Assembly: GCF_014649495.1 (NCBI RefSeq) | Contig: NZ_BMTD01000009.1 | Coordinates: 124,001-188,000 of the forward strand | Direction of reading: 5' to 3' | Origin: Streptomyces filipinensis | GTDB taxonomy: Bacteria; Actinomycetota; Actinomycetes; Streptomycetales; Streptomycetaceae | Length of the DNA: 64,000 bases | Shown: positions 33,149 through 41,541 of the stretch, piece by piece | How positions within the stretch are numbered: position 1 is the stretch's first letter | Layout of the letters: each line of letters begins with the position of its first letter | Translations under genes and position numbers: made by a program | Notes under the pieces: generated by a model | What the model was told of the DNA's origin: nothing | Seen by the model: the letters and a program-made list of their open reading frames with translations, nothing else | The model's database searches: none

Positions 33149-36100
33149 TCACCTCGCCCCGACCAGCGACTCCGCCTCCTTCTCCCGCCGGGCCAGCTCC
33201 CGCAGCGGCCCCTCCGCCGCGAGGAGCTCCGCGTACGTGCCCCGCTGCACCACCCGGCCCGCGTCGAGGACGATCACCTCGTCCACCGCTTCCAGCCCGG
33301 CGAGCCGGTGCGTGATCAGCAACGTCGTACGGCCCTGTGTGGCGGCCAGCAGATCGGCGGTCAGCGCGTCGGCCGTCGGCAGGTCCAGATGCTCGGCGGG
33401 CTCGTCGAGGACCAGGAGGGGGAAGTCGGCCAGCAGGACGCGGGCCAGCGCCAGCCGCTGCCGCTGACCGCCGGACAGCCGCGCTCCGTGCTCGCCGACG
33501 AGCGTGTCCAGTCCGTCGGGCAGCCCGTCCACCCAGTCCAGCAGCCGGGCCCGGTCCAGCGCCCGGCGCAGGTCGGCCTCGGTGGCGTCCTTCCTGGCCA
33601 GCAGCAGGTTCTCGCGTACCGAGCTGTCGAAGAGATGCGCGTCCTGCGCACACAGTCCGACGAGCCGCCGTACGTCGTCTCCCGCCAGCGCGTAGGCGTC
33701 CACGCCGGCGAGCGTGTACGAACCCTCCCGCGGGTCGAGGAAGCGCAGCAGCGCCTGGGCGAGAGTCGTCTTGCCGGAACCGGACGCCCCGACCACCGCG
33801 ATCCGCCGCCCCCTTTCGAGGGTGAGGTCGAAGCGGTCCAGCGCTTCTTGCCGCTGCCCCTCGTACCGCGCGACCAGTCCCTTGACGACCAGCGGGAACG
33901 GCGACGCGGGCGCCTGCCGGGGCCGCTCGGGCTCGCAGACGGGCTCGGGGGCATCGAGCACCTCGTGCACACGCTCCGCGCTCCGGCACACCCGCTGTCG
34001 GTGGCGCACGGCGAGCGGCAGCCCCAGTACGGCCTCGAAGGCGGCCAGCGGCGTCAGGACGAGCACGGCCATCGCCACGCCGTGGAGCCGGTCCGCGGCC
34101 ACCGCCTGGGCGCCGAGCAGCGCGGTCGCCGTGACGGTCAGGCCGGAGACCAGCGCGGTCAGTCCGTCGCCGAGCGCCGTCACCGCGGCGGCGCGCGAGG
34201 CGATCCGGGTGAGGGTGCCGTCGGCTCGCCGGGCCGCGTCCGTACGGGCGGGCAGCGCACCGGCGACGGTCAGCTCCGCGGTGCCGGTGAGCAGGTCGGT
34301 GACGCGGGTGGCGAGGGCGCCCCGGGCGGGGGCCAGCCGCCGCTCGCTCCGCCGGGCCACGGTCGCGGTGACGAGCGGGACGCCGACACCGGCCGCCGCG
34401 AGGCCCGCCGCGAGGGCGGCGCCGGCCTCGGGCAGCAGCCAGGCCGTGAAGCCGACGGAAGCAGCGGAGACGGCCAAGGCCACCGACACGGGCAGCAGCC
34501 AGCGCAGCCAGTAGTCCTGGAGCTCGTCCACGTCCGCGACCAGCCGGGTGAGCAGATCGCCCCGCCGGGCGGTGCGCAGGCCCGCGGGTGCGAGCCGCTC
34601 CAGCCGCCGGTACACGGCGACCCGGGTGTCGGCGAGCATCCGCAGCACGGCGTCGTGCGACACCAGCCGCTCGGCGTACCGGAAGACGGCCCGCCCGATC
34701 CCGAAGGCCCGCGTGGCCGTCACGGCCACCATCAGATACAGCACCGGCGGCTGCTGCGAGGCCCGCGAGATGAGCCACCCGGAGGTCGCCATCAACCCCA
34801 CGGCGCTGCCGAGCGCCAGGCTCCCCAGCACGAGGGCGAGCCCCAGCCGTCCCCGCTGGAGTCCGGCAAACCCCCGCACCCGCGCGAGCACGCGCCGGGA
34901 CCGCGCCACCGAGCTGTCCGCCACCCGACCGGCCCGAGACCCGGAGAACCCACTCCCCACCCCACCGAGTCCGGAGACCGACGGCGAACTTCCCAGCCCA
35001 CCGGGTCCGGAGACCGACGGCGAACTTCCCAGCCCACCGGGTCCGGAGACCGAGGGCTCACTTTCCAGCCCGCCGAGCCGCGCTCCGGCCGATTCCTCCT
35101 CTGCCAGGCTCAGCCCCGTGCGGCCACCATCAAGCTCGACGCGGGGGTCCAGGGGGCGAAGGTCCGTGAAATCCTCAGCGCCGCACGGCCGCGGCACAGC
35201 CTCCGCGCCCTCCAGCCGCACCACCCGATCCGCCACCGACAGCAACGCCGGCCGATGCACGACAAGCAGCACCGTCCGCCCAGCGGCCAGCCTCCGCACG
35301 GCCGCCACGACGTCCGCCTCGGTCCGCCCGTCCAGCGCGGCCGTCGGCTCATCCAGCAACAGCACGGGACGGTCCGCGAGAAAGGCCCGCGCAAGGGCCA
35401 ACCGCTGCCGCTGCCCCGCCGAAAGCCCGGCCCCGTCCTCCCCGAGCACGGTCTCCACCCCGTCGGGCAGCGCGTCCACGAACTCGAGCGCACCCGCGTC
35501 CCGCAGCGCCCGGCGCACGGCACGGTCGTCCGCGTCGGGCCGGGCCAACCGCACGTTCTCCGCGATGCTCCCGGCATACAGATGCGGCCGCTGCGGCACC
35601 CACGCGATCCGCGACCGCCACTCCTCCAGGTCGAGGTCCGCGAGATCCGCCCGCCCGATCCGCACCCGCCCCTCGCTGGGCCGGACGAACCCGAGCAGCA
35701 CATTCAGCAGCGTCGACTTGCCCGCCCCGCTCGGTCCCACCAACGCGACCGTCTCACCGGGCTCTACGGAGAACGACGCGTCCGTCACCGCGGCCACGGA
35801 ACGACCTGGGTAGCGGACGGTGACCCCCTCGAAGGCCACCGCACCCGCAGGCACCGCGCCGGCACCCGACGCCGGCACCGGCGTCTCCAGCACGCTGAAG
35901 ATCTCCTCCGCCGCGGCAAGTCCCTCGGCCGCCGCGTGGTACTGCGCGCCGACCTGACGCAACGGAAGGTACGCCTCGGGCGCCAGCACCAGGATCACCA
36001 GGCCGACGTACAGATCCATGTCGCCGTGCACGAGCCGCATCCCGATCGTCACCGCGACCAGCGCCACCGACAGCGTGGCGAGCAACTCCAGCGCGAAGGA

Positions 36101-36832
36101 GGAGAGAAAGGCGATCCGCAGCGTCCGCAGGGTGGCCTGGCGGTACTCGCCGGTGATCCGCCGGATGGACTCGGCCTGCGCCTTGGCCCGCCCGAAGACC
36201 TTCAGCGTGGGCAGCCCGGCGACCACATCCAGGAAGTGCCCGGACAGCCGCGACAGCAGCCGCCACTGGCGGTCCATCCGGGACTGGGTGGCCCAGCCGA
36301 TCAACATCATGAAGAGCGGGATGAGCGGCAGGGTGCCGACGATGATGGCCGCCGACACCCAGTCCTCGGTGACGATCCGCGCCAGTACCGCCACCGGCAC
36401 GACCACGGCGAGCCCCAACTGCGGCAGATAGCGAGAGAAATAGTCGTCGAGGGCGTCGACCCCACGCGTGGCCAGCGTGACCAGCGAACCGGTGCGCTGC
36501 CCGGCCAGCCACCCGGGACCGAGTGCCGCCGCCCGGTCGAGAAGCCGTCCCCGCAGTTCGGACTTCACCGCCGCGCTCGCCCGGTGGGCGGCGAGTTCGG
36601 TGAGCCACGCGACGATCGACCGCCCCACAGCCACGGCCGCCAACAGCAGCAGGGGAGTACGCAGTCCGGCGACGGACTCCCCCTGCTGGAACGCTCCGAC
36701 GACGACCTCGGCGATGAGCATCGCCTGGGCGATGACCAGCCCCGCGCCCACGGCTCCCAGGCCGACGACTGCCCCCAGGAAGAGCCGGGTGGCGCGGGCG
36801 TAGCGCAGTAGACGGGGATCGATTGGTTTCAC
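33149..36832 (-). CDS. cydDC: CydDC fusion: thiol ABC exporter for cytochrome bd assembly
   Basis: 1227 residues. CydD half: six helices (about 15-330), then an ATPase with LVGPSGAGKSTLLNV, LSAGQRQRLALARA and VLLLDEPTAALD. After a Ser/Gly/Pro-rich linker with a tandem repeat, the CydC half follows: helices (about 655-930), VVGASGSGKTTLAQA, LSGGQRQRLALARV, LVLDEPAEHLD. The proteins export glutathione/cysteine-type reductant needed for heme insertion into cytochrome bd. Start GTG 36832 lies inside a parS site and no good ribosome site precedes it. Downstream of cydAB with a 59-bp gap holding two parS sites. Confidence 0.93.
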   Translation of the reverse strand: MKPIDPRLLRYARATRLFLGAVVGLGAVGAGLVIAQAMLIAEVVVGAFQQGESVAGLRTPLLLLAAVAVGRSIVAWLTELAAHRASAAVKSELRGRLLDRAAALGPGWLAGQRTGSLVTLATRGVDALDDYFSRYLPQLGLAVVVPVAVLARIVTEDWVSAAIIVGTLPLIPLFMMLIGWATQSRMDRQWRLLSRLSGHFLDVVAGLPTLKVFGRAKAQAESIRRITGEYRQATLRTLRIAFLSSFALELLATLSVALVAVTIGMRLVHGDMDLYVGLVILVLAPEAYLPLRQVGAQYHAAAEGLAAAEEIFSVLETPVPASGAGAVPAGAVAFEGVTVRYPGRSVAAVTDASFSVEPGETVALVGPSGAGKSTLLNVLLGFVRPSEGRVRIGRADLADLDLEEWRSRIAWVPQRPHLYAGSIAENVRLARPDADDRAVRRALRDAGALEFVDALPDGVETVLGEDGAGLSAGQRQRLALARAFLADRPVLLLDEPTAALDGRTEADVVAAVRRLAAGRTVLLVVHRPALLSVADRVVRLEGAEAVPRPCGAEDFTDLRPLDPRVELDGGRTGLSLAEEESAGARLGGLESEPSVSGPGGLGSSPSVSGPGGLGSSPSVSGLGGVGSGFSGSRAGRVADSSVARSRRVLARVRGFAGLQRGRLGLALVLGSLALGSAVGLMATSGWLISRASQQPPVLYLMVAVTATRAFGIGRAVFRYAERLVSHDAVLRMLADTRVAVYRRLERLAPAGLRTARRGDLLTRLVADVDELQDYWLRWLLPVSVALAVSAASVGFTAWLLPEAGAALAAGLAAAGVGVPLVTATVARRSERRLAPARGALATRVTDLLTGTAELTVAGALPARTDAARRADGTLTRIASRAAAVTALGDGLTALVSGLTVTATALLGAQAVAADRLHGVAMAVLVLTPLAAFEAVLGLPLAVRHRQRVCRSAERVHEVLDAPEPVCEPERPRQAPASPFPLVVKGLVARYEGQRQEALDRFDLTLERGRRIAVVGASGSGKTTLAQALLRFLDPREGSYTLAGVDAYALAGDDVRRLVGLCAQDAHLFDSSVRENLLLARKDATEADLRRALDRARLLDWVDGLPDGLDTLVGEHGARLSGGQRQRLALARVLLADFPLLVLDEPAEHLDLPTADALTADLLAATQGRTTLLITHRLAGLEAVDEVIVLDAGRVVQRGTYAELLAAEGPLRELARREKEAESLVGAR
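34934..35077 (-). repeat. 36-bp (12-codon) tandem repeat in CydDC linker
   Basis: Two near-identical 36-bp units at 34970-35005 and 35006-35041, flanked by degenerate copies (34934-34969 and 35042-35077). In protein they read GGLGSSPSVSGP. The repeat keeps the reading frame and lengthens the hinge between the CydD and CydC halves. Confidence 0.8.
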
Positions 36833-36839
36833 GTGAAAC
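36826..36839. other. parS site (perfect core) containing the cydDC start codon
   Basis: GTTTCACGTGAAAC, perfect ParB-binding core. The GTG start of cydDC (36832-36830) is within it, so ParB binding would cover the translation start region of the gene in DNA. Centre to centre it is 37 bp from the next parS. Confidence 0.88.
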
Positions 36840-36854
36840 GTGCCCTTCGGTCCA

Positions 36855-36884
36855 GAGGGTGTGTTTCACGTGAAACACACCCTC
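36855..36884. other. parS inside a 30-bp perfect palindrome, cydB-cydDC gap
   Basis: The perfect core at 36863-36876 is extended on both sides (GAGGGTGT left, ACACCCTC right) to a 30-bp perfect palindrome 36855-36884. In RNA this is a strong hairpin 8 bp after the cydB stop and 23 bp before the cydDC start. It may act as a terminator or attenuator as well as a ParB site. Confidence 0.85.
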
Positions 36885-36891
36885 GGCGGAC

Positions 36892-37911
36892 TCAGTGTGC
36901 GGCGCCGGCCGCAGCGTCGGGAGCGAGGTGCTGCGTGCCGATGCGCTTGCGGAACACCCAGTAGGTCCATCCCTGGTAGAGCAGCACCAGGGGGGTGGCG
37001 ATGGCTGCCAGCCACGTCATGATCTTCAGGGTGTACCGGCTCGACGAGGCGTTGGTGACCGTCAGACTCCAGTCCCCGTCGAGCGTGGACGGCATGACAT
37101 TCGGGAAGAGCGACAGGAACAGCATCGCCACGGCAGCCACGATGGTGACGCCGGACAGCGCGAACGCCCATCCCTCACGCCCGAACTGGTTGGCCACCAG
37201 CGCGGCCATGAGCGCGGCGACGGCCACGACAAGGGCCACCATGCTCTTGCCGTTCCCGCTGTGGGCCTGTGTCCACAGCAGGAAGCCGAGTGCCACGACG
37301 GTCGTGACGAGACCGACCCACAGGGCCAGCTTCCGTGCCCGCCCGCGGATGTCCCCGACGGTCTTGAGCGCGGTGAAGACCGCTCCATGGAAGGTGAACA
37401 GCGTGAGCGTCACCAGACCGCCGAGCAGCGCGTAGGGGGTGAACAGGTCCCAGACGCTGCCGACGTACTCGAAGTGCTGGTCGATCTTCACGCCCCACAC
37501 GATGTTCCCGAAGGCCACGCCCCACAGGAACGCCGGGATCAGCGAGGTCCAGAAGATCGCGGTCTCCCAGTTGCGCTGCCAGTTCTCCTCGGGGCGCTTC
37601 GCCCGGTACTCGAAGGCGACGCCCCGGACGATGAGGCAGACGAGGATGACCAGCATCGGCAGGTAGAAGCCGGAGAAGAGGGTGGCGTACCACTCCGGGA
37701 ACGCCGCGAAGGTGGCACCGCCGGCCGTGAGCAGCCACACCTCGTTGCCGTCCCAGACGGGCCCGATGGTGTTGATCAGCACCCGGCGCTCGGGCCGGTT
37801 GCGGGCCAGCAGTTTGGTGAGGACGCCGACTCCGAAGTCGAAGCCCTCCAGGAAGAAGTAGCCGGTCCACAGGACGGCGATCAGGACGAACCAGACGTCG
37901 TGAAGTTCCAT
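36892..37911 (-). CDS. cydB: Cytochrome bd oxidase subunit II
   Basis: 339 residues, nine or so membrane helices. Starts ELHDVWFVLIAVLWTGYFFLEGFDFGVG, which is the CydB signature region, and continues with NTIGPVWDGNEVWLLTAGGATFAAFPEWYATLF. Pairs with CydA to form the quinol:oxygen oxidoreductase of low-oxygen respiration. Fifteen bp after cydA, same strand; the 30-bp parS palindrome follows. Length is slightly below the E. coli protein (379), as in other actinobacteria. Confidence 0.95.
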   Translation of the reverse strand: MELHDVWFVLIAVLWTGYFFLEGFDFGVGVLTKLLARNRPERRVLINTIGPVWDGNEVWLLTAGGATFAAFPEWYATLFSGFYLPMLVILVCLIVRGVAFEYRAKRPEENWQRNWETAIFWTSLIPAFLWGVAFGNIVWGVKIDQHFEYVGSVWDLFTPYALLGGLVTLTLFTFHGAVFTALKTVGDIRGRARKLALWVGLVTTVVALGFLLWTQAHSGNGKSMVALVVAVAALMAALVANQFGREGWAFALSGVTIVAAVAMLFLSLFPNVMPSTLDGDWSLTVTNASSSRYTLKIMTWLAAIATPLVLLYQGWTYWVFRKRIGTQHLAPDAAAGAAH

Positions 37912-37926
37912 GACGGTTCCCTCCGC

Positions 37927-39435
37927 CTAGTACGAGAAGGCCATCGGCTTGTCGGCGTCACGGGTGTCGCCGCCGATCTTCGTGGGCGGGTTGAGGTCGG
38001 CCTCGGTGAGCTCGGGCGGGCCGGCCTTGACGTACTTGGCGAGCAGTTTGACCTCGACCACGGCGAGGATCGCGTACAGCGTCGTGAAGACGATCATCGA
38101 GGTGAGGACCTCGCCCTGGGAGACACCGGGGGAGACCGCGTGCCGGGTCTGCAGGACGCCGTAGACGACCCACGGTTGTCGGCCCATCTCGGTGAAGATC
38201 CAGCCCCAGGAGTTGGCGATCAGCGGGAAGGCCAGGGTCCAGGTCGCGATGCGCCAGTACCAGGGCGTCAGCTTCGGGCTGAGCGCCTGGTTCTTGAACA
38301 GCACCAGATGCGGCACCTCGTCCTCGCCGACCCGCAGATGCTGCGGCAGCATGAACTTCTTGCGGGTCAGCCACAGACCGGCCAGGCCGATCGCGAAGGA
38401 CGCCATGCCGAAGCCGATCATCCAGCGGAAGCCCCAGAAGGCGACCGGGATGTTGGGCCGGTAGTCGCCGGGGCCGAACTTCTGCTGCTCGGCTTTGTTG
38501 ACGTCGTTGATACCGGGGACGTACGAGGTGAAGTCGTCGTTGGCGAGGAAGGACAGCAGGCCCGGGATCTCGATCGCGACGGTGTTGTGGCTCTTCTCCA
38601 CATCGCCGTAGGCGAAGATCGAGAACGGCGCCGGCTTCTGACCGTCCCACAGCGCCTCAGCGGCCGCCATCTTCATCGGCTGCTGCTTGAACATGACCTT
38701 GCCGAGGGTGTCCCCGCTGATCGCGGTGAGCAGACCGGCGATGACCACCGTGATCAGGCCCAGCCGCAGCGAGGTCTTCATCTCGCGGATGTGCTTCTTG
38801 CGGGCCAGGTGGTAGGCGGCGATACCCACCATGAAGGCGCCGCCGGTCAGGAAGGCCGCGGACAGGGTGTGGAAGGCCTGGCTGAGCGCGGTGTTCTGGG
38901 TCAGCACGGCCCAGAAGTCGGTCAGCTCGGCGCGCCCCTTCGCCTTGTCGATCTTGTAGCCGACCGGGTGCTGCATCCAGGAGTTGGCGGCGAGGATGAA
39001 GTACGCCGACAGGATCGTGCCGATCGAGACCATCCATATGCAGGCCAGATGGATCTTCTTGGGGAGCTTGTCCCAGCCGAAGATCCACAGGCCGATGAAG
39101 GTGGACTCGAAGAAGAACGCGATCAGCGCCTCGAAGGCGAGCGGCGCTCCGAAGATGTCCCCGACGAAGCGCGAGTAGTCGGACCAGTTCATGCCGAACT
39201 GGAACTCCTGCACGATGCCGGTGACCACGCCCATGGCGATGTTGATCAGGAAGAGCTTGCCCCAGAACTTCGTCGCCCTGAGGTACTTCTCCTTCTCCGT
39301 GCGCACCCAGGCCGTCTGCAGCCCGGCCGTGAGGGCGGCCAGGGAGATGGTCAGCGGGACGAACAGGAAGTGGTAGACGGTGGTGATGCCGAACTGCCAG
39401 CGCGCCAGTGTCTCCGGCGCCAGAGCCAGGTCCAC
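37927..39435 (-). CDS. cydA: Cytochrome bd oxidase subunit I
   Basis: 502 residues from GTG 39435, chosen for the AAGGAGAGTGACGAC ribosome site. Quinol-oxidising, heme-binding subunit. Heme b595 histidine in TVYHFLFVPLT (about residue 20), the b558 histidine in SQAFHTLSAAF and the b558 methionine in TEMGRQPW are visible. The Q-loop region between helices VI and VII is the short form. Expression is set by a Rex operator immediately behind the promoter (39517-39532). First gene of cydA-cydB-cydDC. Confidence 0.96.
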   Translation of the reverse strand: MDLALAPETLARWQFGITTVYHFLFVPLTISLAALTAGLQTAWVRTEKEKYLRATKFWGKLFLINIAMGVVTGIVQEFQFGMNWSDYSRFVGDIFGAPLAFEALIAFFFESTFIGLWIFGWDKLPKKIHLACIWMVSIGTILSAYFILAANSWMQHPVGYKIDKAKGRAELTDFWAVLTQNTALSQAFHTLSAAFLTGGAFMVGIAAYHLARKKHIREMKTSLRLGLITVVIAGLLTAISGDTLGKVMFKQQPMKMAAAEALWDGQKPAPFSIFAYGDVEKSHNTVAIEIPGLLSFLANDDFTSYVPGINDVNKAEQQKFGPGDYRPNIPVAFWGFRWMIGFGMASFAIGLAGLWLTRKKFMLPQHLRVGEDEVPHLVLFKNQALSPKLTPWYWRIATWTLAFPLIANSWGWIFTEMGRQPWVVYGVLQTRHAVSPGVSQGEVLTSMIVFTTLYAILAVVEVKLLAKYVKAGPPELTEADLNPPTKIGGDTRDADKPMAFSY

Positions 39436-39516
39436 GTCGTCACTCTCCTTACTACGCCGTGTAAAGCGGCGGTTTGCCCTGCTTGTCGCGCACATACAGG
39501 ACAATCGGGACGCGCT

Positions 39517-39532
39517 TGTGAACGCGTTCACA
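39517..39532. promoter_or_regulatory. Rex operator (ROP) of cydA
   Basis: TGTGAACGCGTTCACA, a perfect 16-bp palindrome and the known recognition sequence of the NADH/NAD+ sensor Rex, 82-97 bp upstream of the cydA GTG. It begins about 11 bp after the -10 of the candidate promoter, so bound Rex would block transcription when NADH is low. Confidence 0.92.
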
Positions 39533-39542
39533 TTCACAAGCC

Positions 39543-39571
39543 ATTATGACGCACTGATTTTCGGCAACCAA
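39543..39571 (-). promoter_or_regulatory. Candidate cydA promoter
   Basis: On the minus strand, TTGGTT (39571-39566), a 17-bp spacer and CATAAT (39548-39543). The predicted start near 39536 is just in front of the Rex operator, the usual repressible layout. Confidence 0.6.
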
Positions 39572-39642
39572 CGGGGGGTCCCCCCTTCGCCTTCACGTCA
39601 AGCCCTTGGCAGCGACTTCAACATCTTGTTGAATTGCGCGCC

Positions 39643-40020
39643 ATGCAGATACGCATTTCATGGCCCGCGGGGAACGTCACCGCGAGCCTCGACGCAGACT
39701 CACCCACCGCGCAGGCCCTCGCCAAGGCACTACCGCTCACCTCCAGCGCCTGCACATGGGGCGAGGAGGTCTATTTCGACACAGGAGTCGCTGTTTCACG
39801 TGAAACGGACGCCCGGCAGGTCGTGGAGCCGGGCACCGTGGCCTTCTGGACGGACGGCGACGCGCTCGCCCTCCCCTACGGGCCCACGCCGATCTCGCGA
39901 GGCGACGAGTGCCGCCTCGCGAGCCCGTGCAATGTCCTCGGCAGCCTGGACGGGGACGCCGGCGTTCTGGCGACCGTACGAGACGGCGACCCCGTCCGTG
40001 TGGAACTGATCGACGACTGA
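39643..40020 (+). CDS. TM1367-like cyclophilin-fold protein
   Basis: 125 residues from ATG 39643. The motif run TWGEEVYFDT (here CTWGEEVYFDTGV), VVEPGTVAFWTDGDALALPYGPTPIS and PCNVLGSLDGD matches, strand for strand, the Thermotoga TM1367 protein, which has a cyclophilin-like beta barrel. The usual cyclophilin active-site residues are not evident, so prolyl isomerase activity is doubtful and function is unknown. Codons about 51-55 (VSRET) contain a perfect parS. Convergent with hisC, divergent from cydA. Confidence 0.75.
   Translation: MQIRISWPAGNVTASLDADSPTAQALAKALPLTSSACTWGEEVYFDTGVAVSRETDARQVVEPGTVAFWTDGDALALPYGPTPISRGDECRLASPCNVLGSLDGDAGVLATVRDGDPVRVELIDD
39793..39806. other. parS site inside a coding sequence
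   Basis: Perfect GTTTCACGTGAAAC in the TM1367-like gene, encoding Val-Ser-Arg-Glu-Thr. It lies about 2.9 kb from the cydDC parS pair. Confidence 0.87.
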
Positions 40021-40032
40021 GCCGACGCCGGA

Positions 40033-41112
40033 CTACAGCTCCTTGCGGAACCCCTCCGCCGCCTTCAGGAAGATGTCGTTCGCCTCGGTCTCTCCGATCG
40101 TCACCCGCACACCCTCGCCCGGGAACGGCCGGATGACCACACCGTGCTGCTCACAGGCCTGCGCGAACGCGACCGTACGCTCCCCCAGCCGCAGCCAGAC
40201 GAAGTTCGCCTGCGTCTCCGGCACCGTCCAGCCCTGGGCCCGCAGCGCGTCGACCACGCGCGTGCGCTCGCACACCAGCGAGCCGACCCGGCCGAGCAAC
40301 TCGTCCTCGGCCCGCAGCGAGGCGATCGCCGCCTCCTGGGCGAGCTGGCTGACACCGAAGGGCACCGCCGTCTTGCGCAGCGCCGCTGCCACCGGCTCAT
40401 GGGCGATCGCGAAACCGACGCGCAGCCCGGCGAGGCCGTAGGCCTTGGAGAAGGTGCGCAGCACACAGACGTTGGGACGGTTCCGGTACAGCTCGACGCC
40501 GTCGGGCACCTCGGGGTCCCGGATGAACTCCCGGTAGGCCTCGTCCAGCACCACCAGGACATCGCTGGGCACCCGGTCGAGGAACCGCTCCAGCTCGGCC
40601 CGCCGCACCACCGTGCCGGTCGGGTTGTTGGGGTTGCAGACGAAGATCAGACGCGTCCGGTCGGTGATGGCGTCCGCCATCGCGTCCAGGTCGTGCACCT
40701 CGTCGGGCGTGAGCGGCACCCGCACCGATCGGGCACCGCTGATCTGCGTGATGATCGGGTACGCCTCGAAGGAGCGCCAGGCGTAGATCACCTCGTCGCC
40801 GGGACCGCTGGTGGCCTGGATGAGTTGCTGGGCGACGCCCACCGAACCGGTGCCGGTGGCCAGGTGGGAGAGCGGCACACCGAACCGGTCCGACAGCTCG
40901 TCCATCAGCCCCGTGCACGCCATGTCCGGATAGCGGTTGAAGTTGCAGGCGGCGGCCGTCACGCTCTCCATCACACCCGGCAGCGGCGGATAGGGGTTCT
41001 CGTTGGAGGACAGCTTGTAGGCGACCTGCCCGCCGGCCGCGGCGGGCTTGCCCGGCTTGTAGGTGGGAATCCCCTCCAGCTCGGCGCGCAGCTTGGGGCT
41101 CGTCTCGCTCAC
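40033..41112 (-). CDS. hisC: Histidinol-phosphate/aromatic aminotransferase
   Basis: 359 residues from GTG 41112; GAGGAGGAC precedes it. PLP-dependent fold type I enzyme. YKLSSNENPYPPLPG opens the HisC signature, IFVCNPNNPTGTVV and VVLDEAYREF are the PLP-binding Asn/Asp motifs, and TFSKAYGLAGLRVGF contains the Schiff-base lysine. Could serve histidine synthesis or aromatic amino-acid transamination (ArAT). No his genes are adjacent, and Streptomyces often carry a second copy in the his operon, so the substrate is uncertain. Confidence 0.88.
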   Translation of the reverse strand: MSETSPKLRAELEGIPTYKPGKPAAAGGQVAYKLSSNENPYPPLPGVMESVTAAACNFNRYPDMACTGLMDELSDRFGVPLSHLATGTGSVGVAQQLIQATSGPGDEVIYAWRSFEAYPIITQISGARSVRVPLTPDEVHDLDAMADAITDRTRLIFVCNPNNPTGTVVRRAELERFLDRVPSDVLVVLDEAYREFIRDPEVPDGVELYRNRPNVCVLRTFSKAYGLAGLRVGFAIAHEPVAAALRKTAVPFGVSQLAQEAAIASLRAEDELLGRVGSLVCERTRVVDALRAQGWTVPETQANFVWLRLGERTVAFAQACEQHGVVIRPFPGEGVRVTIGETEANDIFLKAAEGFRKEL

Positions 41113-41541
41113 CGCAGTCCTCCTCGCGATCACCGGCGGACCGTCGACGCCGCCGGCTTCCAATACTCCTCACCTTATGAGGATTCGGCCTCGGTGCGTA
41201 CAGGTGCGGGCCGCCAATACGCGAACCACATCCGCCCCGCCGCCCTCACCGGCATCACCGTACGAAGGCGTACGTTTCAGGGGGCGCGCCATACATATAT
41301 CTATGCGCCGGTGGCTCGCGCCGTGGCGCGCATCCCCCGTGCAGGTGAGTTGAGACCTCTTCGAGACATCGGGCACTTGGCAGGCCCATGCGCGTCAACA
41401 CGTCACGTCCTACCGCTGTATCGTTTAACTGCCTTTGTTTTCAAGGCAGTTGAGTACTGTTGACCATGCAGAAACGTGCCTGTCAATGCGTGCATATGCG
41501 TCCGCACTACCCCACCGTATGAGCCCTACTATCGGCTCGCC
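41113..41541. promoter_or_regulatory. 429-bp divergent region with strong hairpin
   Basis: Between hisC (-) and the LacI-type gene (+), no gene. Contains TCCTCA/TGAGGA (41167-41183), CGTACGAAGGCGTACG (41259-41274 region), an AT-rich run ATACATATATCTATG near 41290, and a perfect 9-bp stem AACTGCCTT/AAGGCAGTT (41427-41435, 41443-41451) with a 7-nt loop. The stem is close to 90 bp before the LacI ATG and may be its operator or an attenuator. Confidence 0.5.

Noticed and set aside
33125..36811. A 1228-codon open frame on the plus strand opposite cydDC
   Set aside because: High-GC shadow frame. The minus strand carries a complete CydDC with two ABC domains and the shadow product is low-complexity Arg/Gly/Pro with no motifs.
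36895..39549. An 884-codon plus-strand frame opposite cydA-cydB
   Set aside because: CydA and CydB are unmistakable on the minus strand; the opposing frame is a compositional shadow.
41259..41274. CGTACGAAGGCGTACG near hisC as a specific operator
   Set aside because: Two copies of a short self-complementary hexamer are easy to find by chance here; mentioned only as part of the intergenic description.
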